NCBI GenBank assembly: GCA_030063045.1
Contig: JAQSEB010000106.1
Location: 124,001-188,000 of the forward strand
From: Pratylenchus scribneri
Taxonomy: Eukaryota; Nematoda; Chromadorea; Rhabditida; Pratylenchidae
Direction: 5' to 3'
Length of the DNA: 64,000 nucleotides
Below, one piece after another: positions 9,528 through 21,851 of the stretch. The notes beneath the pieces are model-generated. The model was not told where the DNA came from and made no database searches. It saw only the letters and a program-made list of their open reading frames with translations. The translations under genes and the position numbers were made by a program. Numbering within the stretch: position 1 is the stretch's first letter; every line of letters begins with the position of its first letter.

Positions 9528-12500
9528 ATGAGTCAAGTGTATTGCTTGATTTGTTGCCAAATGCAGCAAAAAAATACTTTTTTGACACATATTTCTGAAC
9601 ATATAAATTATAAACAACATCAATGCCAAGATTGCGAATTCGATTCAGTGACGGCCGAGGAAATGGCCGACCATGAGAATGCCAATGGACATTTTGGTCA
9701 AGTTAGTAAAAAATTTTAAACAAAATATTTAATTTTTTAAAATATATTTCTGTGATACCGTAAAACATTTTTAAATAAATGAGGAATTACAATCCTGACA
9801 GGGAATGAAGAATTTTTAGAAGTTTTGGAATTAAAAGCTGTTTTACGGTTAATCTTTGATTTTTAAATTTCCTATTGATTGTCTAATGGTTTGATAATTC
9901 TTATGGGGTATATTAAAATCCATTTGGTTGAATCTTTCTTATTCTTTTATGATTCATGATCGAGAGTAGGGACCCGTTCCATTCAACAATATAAAAACGG
10001 GATTATACTATATAAACTTTTTTTGAAACGGTATTTGCACAGATAAATGAAATTAAAACGGTTACATATTCGGAAAATTAGACAAATTTTATCAATCTTG
10101 TTTAATTTTTGACCGATTTTATTCAAATTAAAGCGAAGACTCATTGCCGAATGGCGAAGAGTAGAATATTGGAAGGAAAAATAGTAGGGAAGATAAATTG
10201 GATCGAAAATTTGTTTATATTTAGTTAAAAGTTAAGGTCTAATTTTTCTTGCCATATACTATTTCCCAATTATTTTGATAAAACATAAAATTACATTATA
10301 ATTAAAATTCTTTCAAAAATATGATAATTTTATTAATGTAACTTTAATTTGAAGGATATTTTTGGTCACAATGCAGAAAATTGGCTGATTTAAAAAAAAA
10401 TACTACTTCAATAATAATTTATACTAAAATGAGGATGCGATTATTTTAGATTATCTTTGGCCTAATTTAACAAAAATAAACATACGAAAATCACATTTTC
10501 TAGAATAAAAACCTTTCTTAATTAAATTAAAAATAATGAATAATGAAAAAGAACCTTGATTTCATTATTTAATATCATATTTTTAAATGAAATTAGTAAA
10601 ATTCATATAAAAATTTAGATTGACAATAATTAAAAAATTATTTTACTTTTATTTTTTAAGAAAAAAATTGCATACATTTTTCATTGTTTTGCCTTTTTTT
10701 GAAAAATTTGAAGAAAATTTTTGAAAAAAACTTAATGCACTAAAATTTGACTCATCCTTTCTCATTTGTTTATCGTTTTTTAGAGTGTTAGCAACCCATA
10801 TATGAACCGTGTTTGTCGATTTATCTATAATGATTGCGATTATGCCGAGAAAAATGGAGGCTTGGAAAAAGTATTGAAAAGTAGAATAATCAGAGCCAAT
10901 GAGGAAGAGGCAAATGTTCAGACAACAAATAATAATCCATTGCCACGGGCTGTAATTACGCAATCTATAAAAACAAATTTGATTGCACAAAAAAGAAATT
11001 CAATTTCATCTGTTGGAAGCAGCATTCCTTCAATAAAAGAAGAAGAACGGTAAAAATAGTAAAATAAAAAAAATACTTCTTAATTTATTTAAATTTTAAA
11101 TTAATTAAACTAAATGAAATGACTTTAAATTACTAATTTTTTCCTTTAAAAATGAACAAAAAAGAAAAAAATAAATGGAAATAAATGAATTTAAAAAAAT
11201 TAAATTATAAAAAAACTTTTTATTTAAAAATCGGCGATTTTTTTGGTTTAAAAAATTGATCAAATCAGATATCACTCAGTAAGATTTTTATGCTTCTAGA
11301 ACTAATAATCATAAATCTAAAATTAATAGGTCCAAAATTTCACTATGGCCAAAATATTTCTAAAAATGATTTTTTATCATTTTTTATAAATTCATTTTTT
11401 ATTCTAAATTTATTTTGTAAAATTAGCAATTAGAATTTAAATCTTTTTTAAAATATTTAAATATGATTTATAATCTCATTTATTATAGTAATCTTCCACC
11501 TGAAAATATTTTGTCTACATCATCATCTTCTATTGAAGAAGTGCCGATGCTGAATCAAGAAATTGAGCAAGACAATACTGTATGTTGATCCCTTTTCAGT
11601 AATATGAACATTAAAAATTGGAATGGTAAATTCCCCTTCGTTTTAATTGCATTTCATAAAACTTAAAAATTTTGCTCTTGAAATTGAAACTCATATGAGA
11701 GAAAAAAAATACCTATTAAATTTTTTCTATGAATAAAATTTTTGGAATATGAAAGGATCGAATAGGATGTTCATTTTTAAGCAATTGGTTGGATCCTAAG
11801 AAATGATTTGATTTTTAACAAAAAATAATTTCGCCAGGTTAAATGATTTTCGAAAAACCTTTTTTTTTTACTTTGTCAATTAAGTGATTATTTTAATAAT
11901 TTAATGGTTCCAGGAAATTGATAATGGAATGGAGTCTATGGCGAATTTACCAAATAAAGTTGAAATTGATAATGAAGAAATGAATGATGGTAACAAAAAA
12001 AATTTGATAATGAAAATCGGAATAAGTAATTTCTATTCTAGAATATTGGCGATATATTGGGATATATTTGCCATTTGGCGATCTGGCACAATTGGAGGAA
12101 ATTCAATCTTTCTATAGGGTCTTAAAAAGATCATATTCAAAAAATTATATGCATTTGTATTGCCATTATAAACATGAAAAAGGCAAGTGTCAATATACAA
12201 TGCGATGGACAAAAGAAACGGGAATTATGGAATGCAAGTACAAGCATTGTCATGAAATGTTTGAGGGTTAAGTATTGCATCAATTAAAAATAATATTTAT
12301 AACAGATCTGAAATAAAATTAAAGAAATGCCGGTAAGCTCCTCTGAAAATGATATCATTTTTCTTCATTTTTTTATCAGGAAATGCAATTTTGAATGCAT
12401 TAGCGCGGCCATTATGAAAAATCATTATTTGCAAAATCACAATGGTTCTCTTCTACCCTTTTCTCATCAATTTTGTTAAATTTGTAGATATGCTATATCC

Positions 12501-12639
12501 AAAATGCTTAAAACATAAACCCACTTTTATTGATGGGAATGATAATGGTCATATTCAGCCAAAACATGCGAGTAAAATTAAAAAGAAATGCCATTTGCAA
12601 GAACTGCAGCACAGATTGGATGTAATCATACAGGGATAA
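9528..12639 (+). CDS. C2H2-type zinc-finger protein, eight exons
   Basis: Exons 9528-9701, 10784-11049, 11489-11579, 11914-11989, 12042-12258, 12306-12332, 12380-12444 and 12488-12639 join in one frame (355 aa). Exon 1 has two fingers: C-x2-C-x11-H-x3-H starting YCLICC, then C-x2-C-x12-H-x5-H starting CQDCEF. Exons 6-7 together rebuild a third (CRKCNFECISAAIMKNH, C-x2-C-x12-H-x4-H) split by an intron. The middle (exons 2-4) is acidic, Ser/Asn-rich linker. Exon 5 is Cys/His-rich (YCHYKHEKGKCQY, ECKYKHCHE) with possible degenerate fingers. A nucleic-acid-binding role is inferred from the fingers only. The exon 5 donor (GTTTGA at 12259) is weak; a GTTAAG site at 12267 breaks the frame. The 1,082-nt first intron could hide another exon. 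Confidence 0.7.
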
Positions 12640-13365
12640 GGGCCACAAAAAATGAAAATTTAAAAAAAAATGTGAAGAGAAAAGATTAGATTTTCTCTAT
12701 CAAAATATTTTGATACTCGGTTGATCACAAATTTTTTCACCCCAAATTCACCCTCTATTACCTCCAAATTTGCTATAAGATTCTAAGCCTTAAAATAATT
12801 CTTTTCCATAAAATAACTATAATTTTTAGGTAAATTAAATTAAAAATTAAAAAAATTTTTGAAATTGATGACAGATATTTGACAAGTTAAGTAAATGTGC
12901 CTTCCTCTAATACCAAATAAAATTAGAAAATAATTTTTATAAACAAATTTGGTATTTATGTATTTATTGGAAATCTTTTATCTAAAATTATTCTAATAAT
13001 ATTTACTGTTCCAAAAAAATTAATTGCTGTTTATGGCTAAGTTTTTTTCTCAAAAAACATTAGAAATAGAGGAAGTGAAACATTGCCATAATGGATCGTT
13101 GGATCGTAATTACATAATCTCCATTTTTGATAAAAAAAAATTTTTTGTTGCTAAAAATGTATTTATGTTTTTTCGATGATGAAGAATCAGAATTTTGAAT
13201 TTTAACCGCTTCAAACTGTTTAAAAACCGGTTTAAATTTTATTTCTCTTTTAGCCTTAAATTAAGTAATAAATAGGGGGCTGTTGATTCAGATTATCTCA
13301 TTGGTCTTCAAAATTGAGCATAACAATTGGTTCAATAACCGGTTTAAAATATTTTTCAGAAAAAT
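12640..13365. other. Intergenic spacer
   Basis: A+T-rich. ACCGGTTTAAA strings occur at about 13226 and 13338 and again near 26770 and 49198, suggesting remnants of a dispersed repeat. No gene seen. Confidence 0.4.
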
Positions 13366-13474
13366 TCAGAAAAAAAAATTATGAAAACAATTATTTAATC
13401 ATTATCATCACGTTTACAGGGGTAAGAGTGAATGTGAAGATGATGATTAAATAATTGTTTTCATAATTTTTTCT
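13366..13474. repeat. Near-perfect inverted repeat (hairpin), ~40-bp arms
   Basis: Left arm 13366-13408 (starting TCAGAAAAAAAAATTATG) is the reverse complement of the right arm 13436-13474 (ending CATAATTTTTTCTGA) with one or two differences. The loop is about 27 bp and contains the only G+C-richer bases. It could be a tiny fold-back element or a cruciform-forming site. Confidence 0.85.
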
Positions 13475-13768
13475 GAAAAGCCAAAGATTTTTAAAAAATT
13501 GGAAATATGGAGTGGTCAATTCAAAATCAATTCTAAATTCAGATTATCCATCATGGAAAACTCCTAAATACAAATTTTTAAAAAAGATAGAATTTCTTTA
13601 TCAAAAATGAGGGATAAGAACCAAAGTATTTATTTCCCCAATGAGGTAGCGCTTGGCGGAAGAGCATAATTAACTAATAAATAAATTTTAGACTTAAGTA
13701 TTGATTTTTGAAAATTTTTATTTTTAGATTCAACTCAACGAATCACTTCAAATGGTATATGATTTTTT

Positions 13769-14040
13769 GTGAATTATAAAAAAAATAGAAAACCTTTACG
13801 GGGATTGGAAACTGATGATAATTTAAAATATATTAAGGTTCCATCTACATCAAATTTAATAATCGGAGGATTTTCTAAAGAGCAACCAAAAAATGGCCAA
13901 AATTATAATTTGACGCAAAATCAGCAGGTCCTTAATAAATATTCAAATTAATCTTAAATTAAAATATTTAGTCAAATTCTATTCAATTAAATGGATTGCC
14001 TGAAAAACTAAACAGACAAGTACTTAATCTTTTCAAATAA
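13769..14040 (+). CDS. Unrecognised gene fragment, two exons
   Basis: An open segment 13769-13927 (reading NRKPLRGLETDDNLKYIKV and STSNLIIGGFSKEQPKNG) ends at a GT donor in phase 0. It splices in frame to 13972-14040 (SNSIQLNGLPEKLNRQ.., stop TAA) after an AG. There is no ATG in the first segment and an in-frame TGA lies just before it, so an upstream exon would be needed; a short one ending at 13759 does not join without a stop. Possibly a real 3' end, possibly relic. No family recognised. Confidence 0.3.
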
Positions 14041-16996
14041 TTTTGAATTCATTGAAAAATAATTTATATCCACTTTTTTCTAAAATTAAATTTTTAAAAA
14101 TTATTTTCTATGTTTATTATTACATTTATACAAAAATAAAAACATTCAAATAAAATTAATTTCGAAATTGGTGGCCAAAATAGTGAATGCCCCTAAGCAA
14201 CAGATTTATGAAGTGAAGTTTATGGGAACGTTAAGAAATGATATACTGAAATATATTGAACTTCAAGTTGCTTGAGGAGGAGGTATCTTTAGGCTATAGA
14301 GACCAGAATCAGGAATATTTCTAAAAAATGAATTTAGTAAATTAAAAATTGATTTTCTTTCTGTTGGCAAATGATTTATTCTAAATAAATATTGAAAAGA
14401 GGATTTTATGAATAATTGGCTTTATTGCATTAATTAAATTTTATCAATCAATTTGATAATACTATAAATAAGAGCATAATTAAATTAAAAAATTTTATTT
14501 ATCGCTAAAAATTTTAGAGATAATAGTAATTTTATATTTTATTGGTGTGCAAATTCACTTATTCCATGCGATCTACACTGTTAGGGTAATTTCATTTCGA
14601 GTTATATTTAAAATATTTCACATTCCTTTATTATAGTAAACTTTGATAAAAATGTATTTTATATTGTCAGGATCCAGAAAATTTGTCTATTTTTCTTTCG
14701 TTCGATTTTTTTAAGACAATTTTCATTATTTCTTATAAATTTTTAAAATAATTAAAAAGACTAGAAAAAAATAAAATTTGAATAAAATTTGCAATAATAA
14801 ATGTAAAATTCATTTTTAATTTAGAATAATAAAATTTTAAAAATTAAATAGAAGACTCATTCAAAAAGTTGCTTCCATATATGTGTATTATTCTAGATTT
14901 TTTCCATTTTTCCAAAAATAATATTTTAATTGTGAATGACATTGGCATTAATTTATTTGTCCACATTTCGACGTATTTCGTTGTTTGGACCGCCGCAAAT
15001 TGGCCAAATGGATCAAATGGACATGACGAAAATTAAAATTGATGATTCAATTGGTTGTGATTTGGATGAGAAAGGTTTTTTGCTATAATTACAATCCACT
15101 CATCATCATAACTAAGCAAAAAATGGCGAATCAAATGATTTAATTTTTTGGTCAAATTGAAAAGCATCACAAAAATGTGTTTTCGAATTAAATTTTGAGT
15201 AGTAGTCTATTAATTAATTCAAAAATTTTAAAAAATTCCAAAGACTGACTCTCATATATTAGGTGGTCTATTCCGATTCCTAGAGCTAATGCCTAAAGAT
15301 GAGAAACTTATGTTAAGGTAATATTTAATTAACAATTAAGAATAATTTTATTAACATTATAGGGAAAATTATGATTGTTGAAAAGTGAAAACCCACAAAT
15401 ACCAAATTTTTTCATAATTTTTCGTAATGCTTTGTCAAATTGGCCAACCAATAAATAATTTGATTCACCATTTTGTGCTTTTAAAAATGATATATTGATG
15501 ATTTAGATTGAACACATGCAAGTATTTTGGCCCAGAAATCTTGAAATTAAACGAATTCCAAGCTCCAAATTTCATTATTTTAAAAATTTAATTTCAAACT
15601 TTGTGAATGAGTTGTTTGTATAATCTTAGTTAAGTGAATAAAAATAAATTTAAAGATTTTTTATTTTTCCATAGATCGCTTTTAAGGAAAATGTAAATAT
15701 TTAGCCGAAAAAATATTGAAATTACGAAAAAGACTATTAAAAATGACGAAAGGCTTTTAATAACGGTTGAGCGCTTTATCTTAAAAAACCTTTAAGCACT
15801 ATAACCATTCAATAAATCTGGTAAAGAAACATCATATTTGATTATATTTTAACTTTGGTTTAAACATTACATTCTAAGATGATTTTGGATCAAAATTAGC
15901 ATTTCTGAGTATGGATTTGTTGTGAAACGTTCTGCTAGTCAACATAGTAAAAATTAAACCTTGAAACAGAAATAAAAATCGAAAATATAAAATATAAAAT
16001 AATTTTAGCATTTAATTTTTTATTTGCCATATAAATAAATTGGATAATAATTTTTATCAAATTTTATTCTTTTAATTTGATTTGACATATCCTTATCTTA
16101 AATATGATTCTTTGGAATTATTATCGAGTATAAAATGGAAATATGAGTTACGAATTTTTGAAATAGAAAAGAGCTTTTAGGCTCGAAGCAAATTTCCCAT
16201 CATTCTAAGTTTGAGTATTATTTTTCGTCGAAGGTCTTTTATCTGTATTCAATCAACTTTTGTAAAGTGAATTGCCATTTTATTCAAAAATATGATCGAG
16301 GCGGAATGCCCAATGCCCAACCTTTGGTCTGCATTCAACAATAAGCAGCAATAATGACTGATTAATGTGGGAAATAATAATTTTTATTTGTTCTTCAATC
16401 AAAAAAGTACAAAGTTCATCCCCAGTCTAGCAAAATAAATTATTCAAATTTTAGCTGGAGGCAATTTTCCCAAAGCCAATTTCATCCATCATTTGTTTGT
16501 CATCCATGCCCACAATCATTAATGTTGGCATTGGATGTAGGTAAGGGTAGACTATCCAAATTCCAATTTGACAATTTCATCTTGGCTGGTCGCCTATATA
16601 AAAATAAAGGAGTCAACGCACTCTTCTCATTCTCCAATTAAATTGCTTTATGATCTTCTTAAAATAACAGACTAAATTCCGAAAAAATAATCTGTGAATT
16701 TGCAAAAAATCTTTCTTAATTACGGCCATTTTTCGATTTACTATTCATATTTCAATCAAATTATTGAGTTTTGATGGAAAATACATTGTACTCTTAATTT
16801 TTTATTAAAGATAAAAAATCAAATCTTGGATGTGTGATACCAAATTTATATTAATCATTCCATAAATATTACAGATATTCAAGTGTCAAAAAATTTTTAT
16901 TTCAATTGTCTTCCAAAGCTAAAAAATATCCAAAAAATTCTTCATAAAGGTTTGGATATTTTTAAAAATTAATGTAATAATTAATTTATTAGCCAG
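14041..16996. other. Large A+T-rich spacer
   Basis: Nearly 3 kb without a supported gene. A 50-codon frame at 14936-15088 (ATG..STFRRISLFGPPQIGQ..) has coding-like composition but no support. At about 16900-16968 a frame reading LPKLKNIQKILHK may be a decayed relic of exon 2 of the SPRY family, upstream of SPRY copy 2. Confidence 0.4.
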
Positions 16997-19030
16997 GAAA
17001 TGAACAATAATAAATGGGATGAAAAGGAATGTGGAACGCGATTGAAAATTTCTGATGATGGACATGGAGTTGAATATACTGATATATTTAAAAATATAAT
17101 TTTTAATTTAATTATTATTTATTAATTAAGAATGGAATTCCGTCCGTGCCATTGATCCAATTAATTTCATTATGACGCATAACAATAATTTGGCATCTTT
17201 CTTTTATTTTGAAGTAAAAATTCTTAGCAAATCAAATCGGTAGTTTAATTTAATTTGATTTTAAAATTTTATATGAAAAGAATAAAAAATTTTTTCTTGG
17301 ATAGATTTCTAATTTAGAACAACCATTGATAATATTAAATCTTGTAATCAAAATAATAAGTAAATGAAAATTCTAATTGATTAATAGAACAGGGATTTAT
17401 ATTGATATAAAATCCCGAAATAAAGCCATAAAATATTGACAAAAAATTGTTAAAATATTAATATAATTTGCAAAAATAGGAAATGATGAAATATTGACAA
17501 CATATTTTTTTTAAAAAAAAAAGTAAATTCTATCAAAAAAATATCGCACTTACTAATATTCAACAATTATTCAAATTTCTATTTTTTTATTCAGAAAATC
17601 TAAAATTCCATTTCCAACATATGTAATTTTTTGATAAAATATCTACAAAAATAGCAAAATCAATTTCTTTAACTTCTTTTCAAATAGTCAGAAAATTTTT
17701 CATTAAAAATATGGAAATTTATCAAAACTATTCATTTTTTTTCTCTAAAAACTATAAAATTTTTCGAAATTTTTAAAAGATTGACAAAAATGAACAAAAA
17801 TTAAAAAAAAAATGCCAAAATATTGATAAAATATTAACGGCCAAAAAGTGTCTAAATATTGATGAATATTAATATAAAAGTTCATGCAAATCAGCTAAAA
17901 CATTGAAAAAAATAAATTTTAAATTTGTTTCAAGATTTTAATTTCGCAGAATAAATCCCAGCACTAATGATTATAATAATCATACCTATACCTATATATA
18001 ATTTCTATACAGGGATGATGCCACCATTGGTCTTGGATTTTGTGACCAACAATTCCCAATAGAAGGCGAAGAGCTTGGATTGAAAAATTATTCCATTGGA
18101 ATTTATAGCAAAGATGCAATTTTTATTGATGATCTGATAGAATTCAAGAATAACTTAAATGAATTTTTTAATGAAGGGGATGTGGTGGGACTTGGAATAA
18201 TTCACAAATCCAATTCTGTTGACCAATCAAAGACGGCTGAATTTTTTGCCACATGCAACGGCATATTACTAGGTAATTTGGATTATAACTCGAGATCGGA
18301 CCGATAAGTTAATATCGACCGATATTTTCCGATATATGTATTTTATCGATAACCAGCAGGTTCGATATATCTATCGATTTTTTTTTCAATATTCAATAAT
18401 TTGATTTTTGACTAAAATTAGTCGCTGCTCAATTTTAAGATCTGAATTTTAGAATGTTTTTATTTTGCAGCCAAAATTTTGTTTAATTTTTCGCTTTCAT
18501 TCGAAAAATAGAAAGAATTTGGAGGATCAGTGATAATTATATTTATTAAAGACCCAAAATCGGTATATTCCAAAGCAGAAATTTTGATTAATGTTTTCGG
18601 AAAAAATCTTAAAAATAATTTTTTTTAATTTACGATATCGATCTCGAATATCGAACATTTTTTTTGATATTTTACCAATATCGATATTTTCCGATATATC
18701 TAACGGTCACCCTTGCCGATCTCTAATTATAACATAATAATTAAAAATACTTTAAAAAATGATATTTGCAATTGTTATAAATATAAATCAAATTCAGGAA
18801 AGGTCGAATTAGATGCAAAATTCGCCAAAATTCAACTATTCCCTGCTGTCTCATTATTCAACACTGACGATAAAATCCACGCGTATTTTTTGAAAGACGA
18901 TTGGCAATTCAAGGAATTTGATAGAGCCTTCGAGTTGCCGGCTGCAAATGCAGAGCTGCCAATTGAAGGGATTGAGAGAATTGATATGGCAAAGTTGTTG
19001 GATGAGCAAAATTTGGATGAATATGACTAG
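16997..19030 (+). pseudogene. SPRY-domain family, copy 2 (5' part decayed)
   Basis: Segments equivalent to family exons 3-6 are present: 16997-about 17091 (MNNNKWDEKECGTRLKISD), 17131-17239 (WNSVRAIDPINFI, FFYFEVKIL), 18013-18272 (IGLGFCDQQFPIEGEELGL, GDVVGLGIIHKSNS) and 18798-19030 (ELDAKFAKIQLFPAVSLF, DDWQFKEFDRAFEL), then an extra ~30-residue tail absent from paralogues (IEGIERIDMAKLLDEQ) to TAG 19028-19030. Exons 4-6 join in frame. Exons 1-2 with the ELINELFASMP motif are not recognisable, and the expected donor after exon 3 reads GATATA instead of GT. An inserted 436-bp element enlarges the last intron. SPRY part may still be open, but the gene as a family member looks broken. Confidence 0.65.
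18290..18725. mobile_element. 436-bp MITE with 8-bp target duplication ATTATAAC
   Basis: Termini TCGAGATCGG and CCGATCTCTA are inverted repeats, and the interior is dense in CGATAT/ATCGATA motifs arranged symmetrically. It is flanked by ATTATAAC at 18282-18289 and 18726-18733. An 8-bp duplication and TAGAGATsGG-like ends are typical of hAT-type non-autonomous elements. It sits in the last intron of SPRY copy 2. Confidence 0.8.
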
Positions 19031-19930
19031 ATATAAGAAATTGTTGGCCAATGACTTGCTCTATTTAGAGAAGACAATTATTATATTGTCTATCTTCCAT
19101 ATGTATTTTTTTTTATCTTTGGTTTCAAGTTCAAATTTAATTGTACCTGAATCCTTCTCTCTCTTCTCCTTATTCACATTTTTTGTTTATCTCTTAATCT
19201 TTGGTTGCATGTTCAAATTTACTTGTTCCTGCATCCATCTCTCTCTTCCATATTTTTTTCTTGATAAATAAATTTTTAAATTAAATTATAAATAATTTGC
19301 TAAATAGGTTGGACTGGGTTTACAAATACTTAAAGGTGTTTAAACTTTATATAGGGTGAGCCAAAAGTTCTATTACTTTAATCAGGGTTCTGATCAAAAA
19401 TTTTCAAATTCAGACAAATGGCACCAAAAATTCAGATTTTGGAGACAAAATTCAGACATTTTGTAAAATACTTAAAAATTAATGAAAATCTATATATGCA
19501 TGTAAAATTCAGTTAAAAAGCTTTTTTTTAGTTTCTATAATCATAATTTTTTTGAGCTCTAGATTATTGCGTTAACATAAAATTTTTTCAGAAAATATAA
19601 CCCTATAAGAAAAATTTAAAGTCAAAAATGGCCGCGCAGCGAAAAAATTTTTGTATTTGAATTTTTCCATGTCATTTATCTCATTAATCCAGGAAATGGA
19701 CATTCTTCTACATTAAAATGATACTTTTACTTCCCCATTATGAGGGATATGGGGAGGGAGGGGAAGGATGGAGACGTTTTAAACCGTCTAATGGTAATAG
19801 GGCTAAGTTACAAGTTAATTATCGGAGGAGCTAAACAGTTGATGGGGTAGGAAAAATTAAAAGGAGGAGGCACCATTTTACAAGCGCTAAAAACGACAGA
19901 ATGAAATCTATTCAAATTTAATTCCAGCAT
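19031..19930. other. Spacer 3' of SPRY copy 2
   Basis: Pyrimidine-rich 19080-19260, then A+T-rich sequence, then a purine-rich stretch (19745-19870, GGGGAGGGAGGGGAAGG). No gene seen. Confidence 0.4.
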
Positions 19931-20134
19931 AATCTAAAACCCTAACATACCTAACCTAAAACTAATCCTACCTTCCTGGCCCCTAGGCAGTGTCGGTGCC
20001 AGATAGGATTTATTTTATGGTAAGCAAGGTGCAAGATTTAGGTGAGATTAGATAGTTTACTGGTTAGGCGAGTCCGGATGGGATTTGGAGTAAGGTAAGA
20101 TTAGGTTTAAGTTAGGCTTTCATAGTTTAGGATT
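19931..20134. repeat. Imperfect inverted repeat of CCTAA-rich arms
   Basis: 19931-19972 (AATCTAAAACCCTAACATAC..) is roughly the reverse complement of 20094-20134 (..GGTTTAAGTTAGGCTTTCAT..). The arms are about 42 bp with a 120-bp loop. Confidence 0.6.
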
Positions 20135-20295
20135 TATTATCGTATTATTTTTCAGTCCTTTAATTTACAGGGGAGGGAGAATAATAAATGTTTTTGGGGC
20201 TTCCCCTATTAAATTTTTACCATTCCTTTAACTTTTTACCTCCCCTAATTATTTCTAAAATTTATTTTTATCAATAATTTTATTATTATCTTTAG

Positions 20296-20937
20296 CAACT
20301 CATCCTTCGCCAATACTTTTTATTACTCCCGAATATGGTGGCCGCAATCTGTACGCATTTCCCAGAGTGGATTTCAATGAGAAAATAAGGGTAATTATCT
20401 CTATAAAAAATAAATTCCGCGAAATTATGGTCACAGTTTTGCACAACCAAGCAAACACCCAAAATTGAAGGGCCGATTAAAAGAAATGAGGATCGTACCG
20501 TCCGTGATTGGATGGTGGAAATACCCAAAGGACATATTGCCCAACATTTGCCTTGGGTCAATTCCACTGCGCCAGCAATTAATACAACATGTGTTGTTAC
20601 GGTATGCTAAAATATTTGACTATTTTAAATAAAATATCCATTATAAAATATTTAATTAATTTCCAATTTTAATAAATATATTAATATATAATGTAATTAA
20701 TAGTTTTTTTTATTAATAATTAAAAAAATTGTTCAGATGACCAAGGATTCAATGTGGATTATTGATAGGCATCCGGAATATTATATCTATATTGCAGGCG
20801 GCTTCTCCGGTACAGGATTCAAATATGCATTGACCGTCGGCAAATTGATTGTTCAAATGATGGCTGGCGTTGAAAAGCCAAAAATTCATGACGGCTTCCA
20901 ATGGGATATGACAGTGTTCAGCTTAAATAGACAGTGA
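20296..20937 (+). pseudogene. Sarcosine-oxidase-like (PIPOX family) C-terminal fragment
   Basis: Three segments, 20296-20390, 20437-20601 and 20737-20937, join in frame with GT-AG introns (46 and 135 nt) and end at TGA. The last reads MTKDSMWIIDRHPEYYIYIA then GGFSGTGFKYALTVGKLIV, the C-terminal FAD-contact region typical of monomeric sarcosine/pipecolate oxidases ('T.D..FiiD.hPe....a.GfSGhGFK.ap..G'). The first reads ITPEYGGRNLYAFPRVDF. The N-terminal FAD-binding part (GxGxxG) is nowhere between this fragment and SPRY copy 2, only 1.3 kb upstream, so the gene is 5' truncated. The visible exons are undamaged, suggesting recent truncation. Confidence 0.75.
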
Positions 20938-21851
20938 TAAAAATAAAGGATAAATTTGAATTCATTTAATAGAACTCCACGATTATCATCAAATTCTTAT
21001 AAAAATAATTTACAAATTAATTTGGGAGAATATTGAAGGGAAGTAGGATTGTTGAAAATTCAAGAATAATTTTCGGCAATTCAAGAAATTTGGGCGAATC
21101 CTCAAATAAGGATTGTGAATGCAAAATGAAAATGAATTGAAAAAGCAGTAAAAGCGGAACAATCAATTAATTCCCATCATAATTACCGAAACGCCCAATT
21201 AAAGCATGTTTTGATCCATTGTATTTATTCGATATAATTGTTCAATAATCGTGATCATACACAAAAATTCATTTAGAAGAAAAGGTGACAAAATAAATTT
21301 GGAAAACAATTTATAAAAAATGAAATTTAGGATAAAAATCCCAAGAATTAATAATACATATATTGTAGGAGGAAGTAATGGAATTTATTTGTCATCCTGA
21401 TTCCCTAATTAAAATGGAACAATGGAAATTTGTGATTGAGATAGTGATCAAATAATTGTAGTAAATAGATTTCTATAATTGTTAAATTTTGAATAAATTG
21501 GAAAGAAAGTTCACATTTATTAGCTATTGAAAAATATTGATTTTGGTTTAATTCAATCTCGTATTTTTATTCTTAATTAACGCATATTGTGAGCCAAATA
21601 TGAATCTTTATATTTATTGGCTAACAAAAATTCTACAATGGCCATAGCCAATAAATGAATGAAGTGAAGATTTATTTTAATTTGTTTTTATCCGATTAAT
21701 ATATTTAAGTGATAGTGATCAAAAATATAAATGAATTATCAATGAACATTCAAAAATTTTATTATTGAATAAATTTAAAGAATAAACAAAGGAATGGGTG
21801 GATTCTTCCTTTTCTTCATTTGCTGTTTTTCTTGCTTTCATTTGTTAATTA
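20938..21851. other. Intergenic spacer between convergent genes
   Basis: A+T-rich DNA between the oxidase fragment and the 3' end of SPRY copy 3. No gene seen. Confidence 0.4.

Noticed and set aside
14936..15088. 50-codon ATG frame containing STFRRISLFGPPQIGQ
   Set aside because: Composition is mildly coding-like but it is isolated in 3 kb of A/T-rich DNA with no exon that joins to it.
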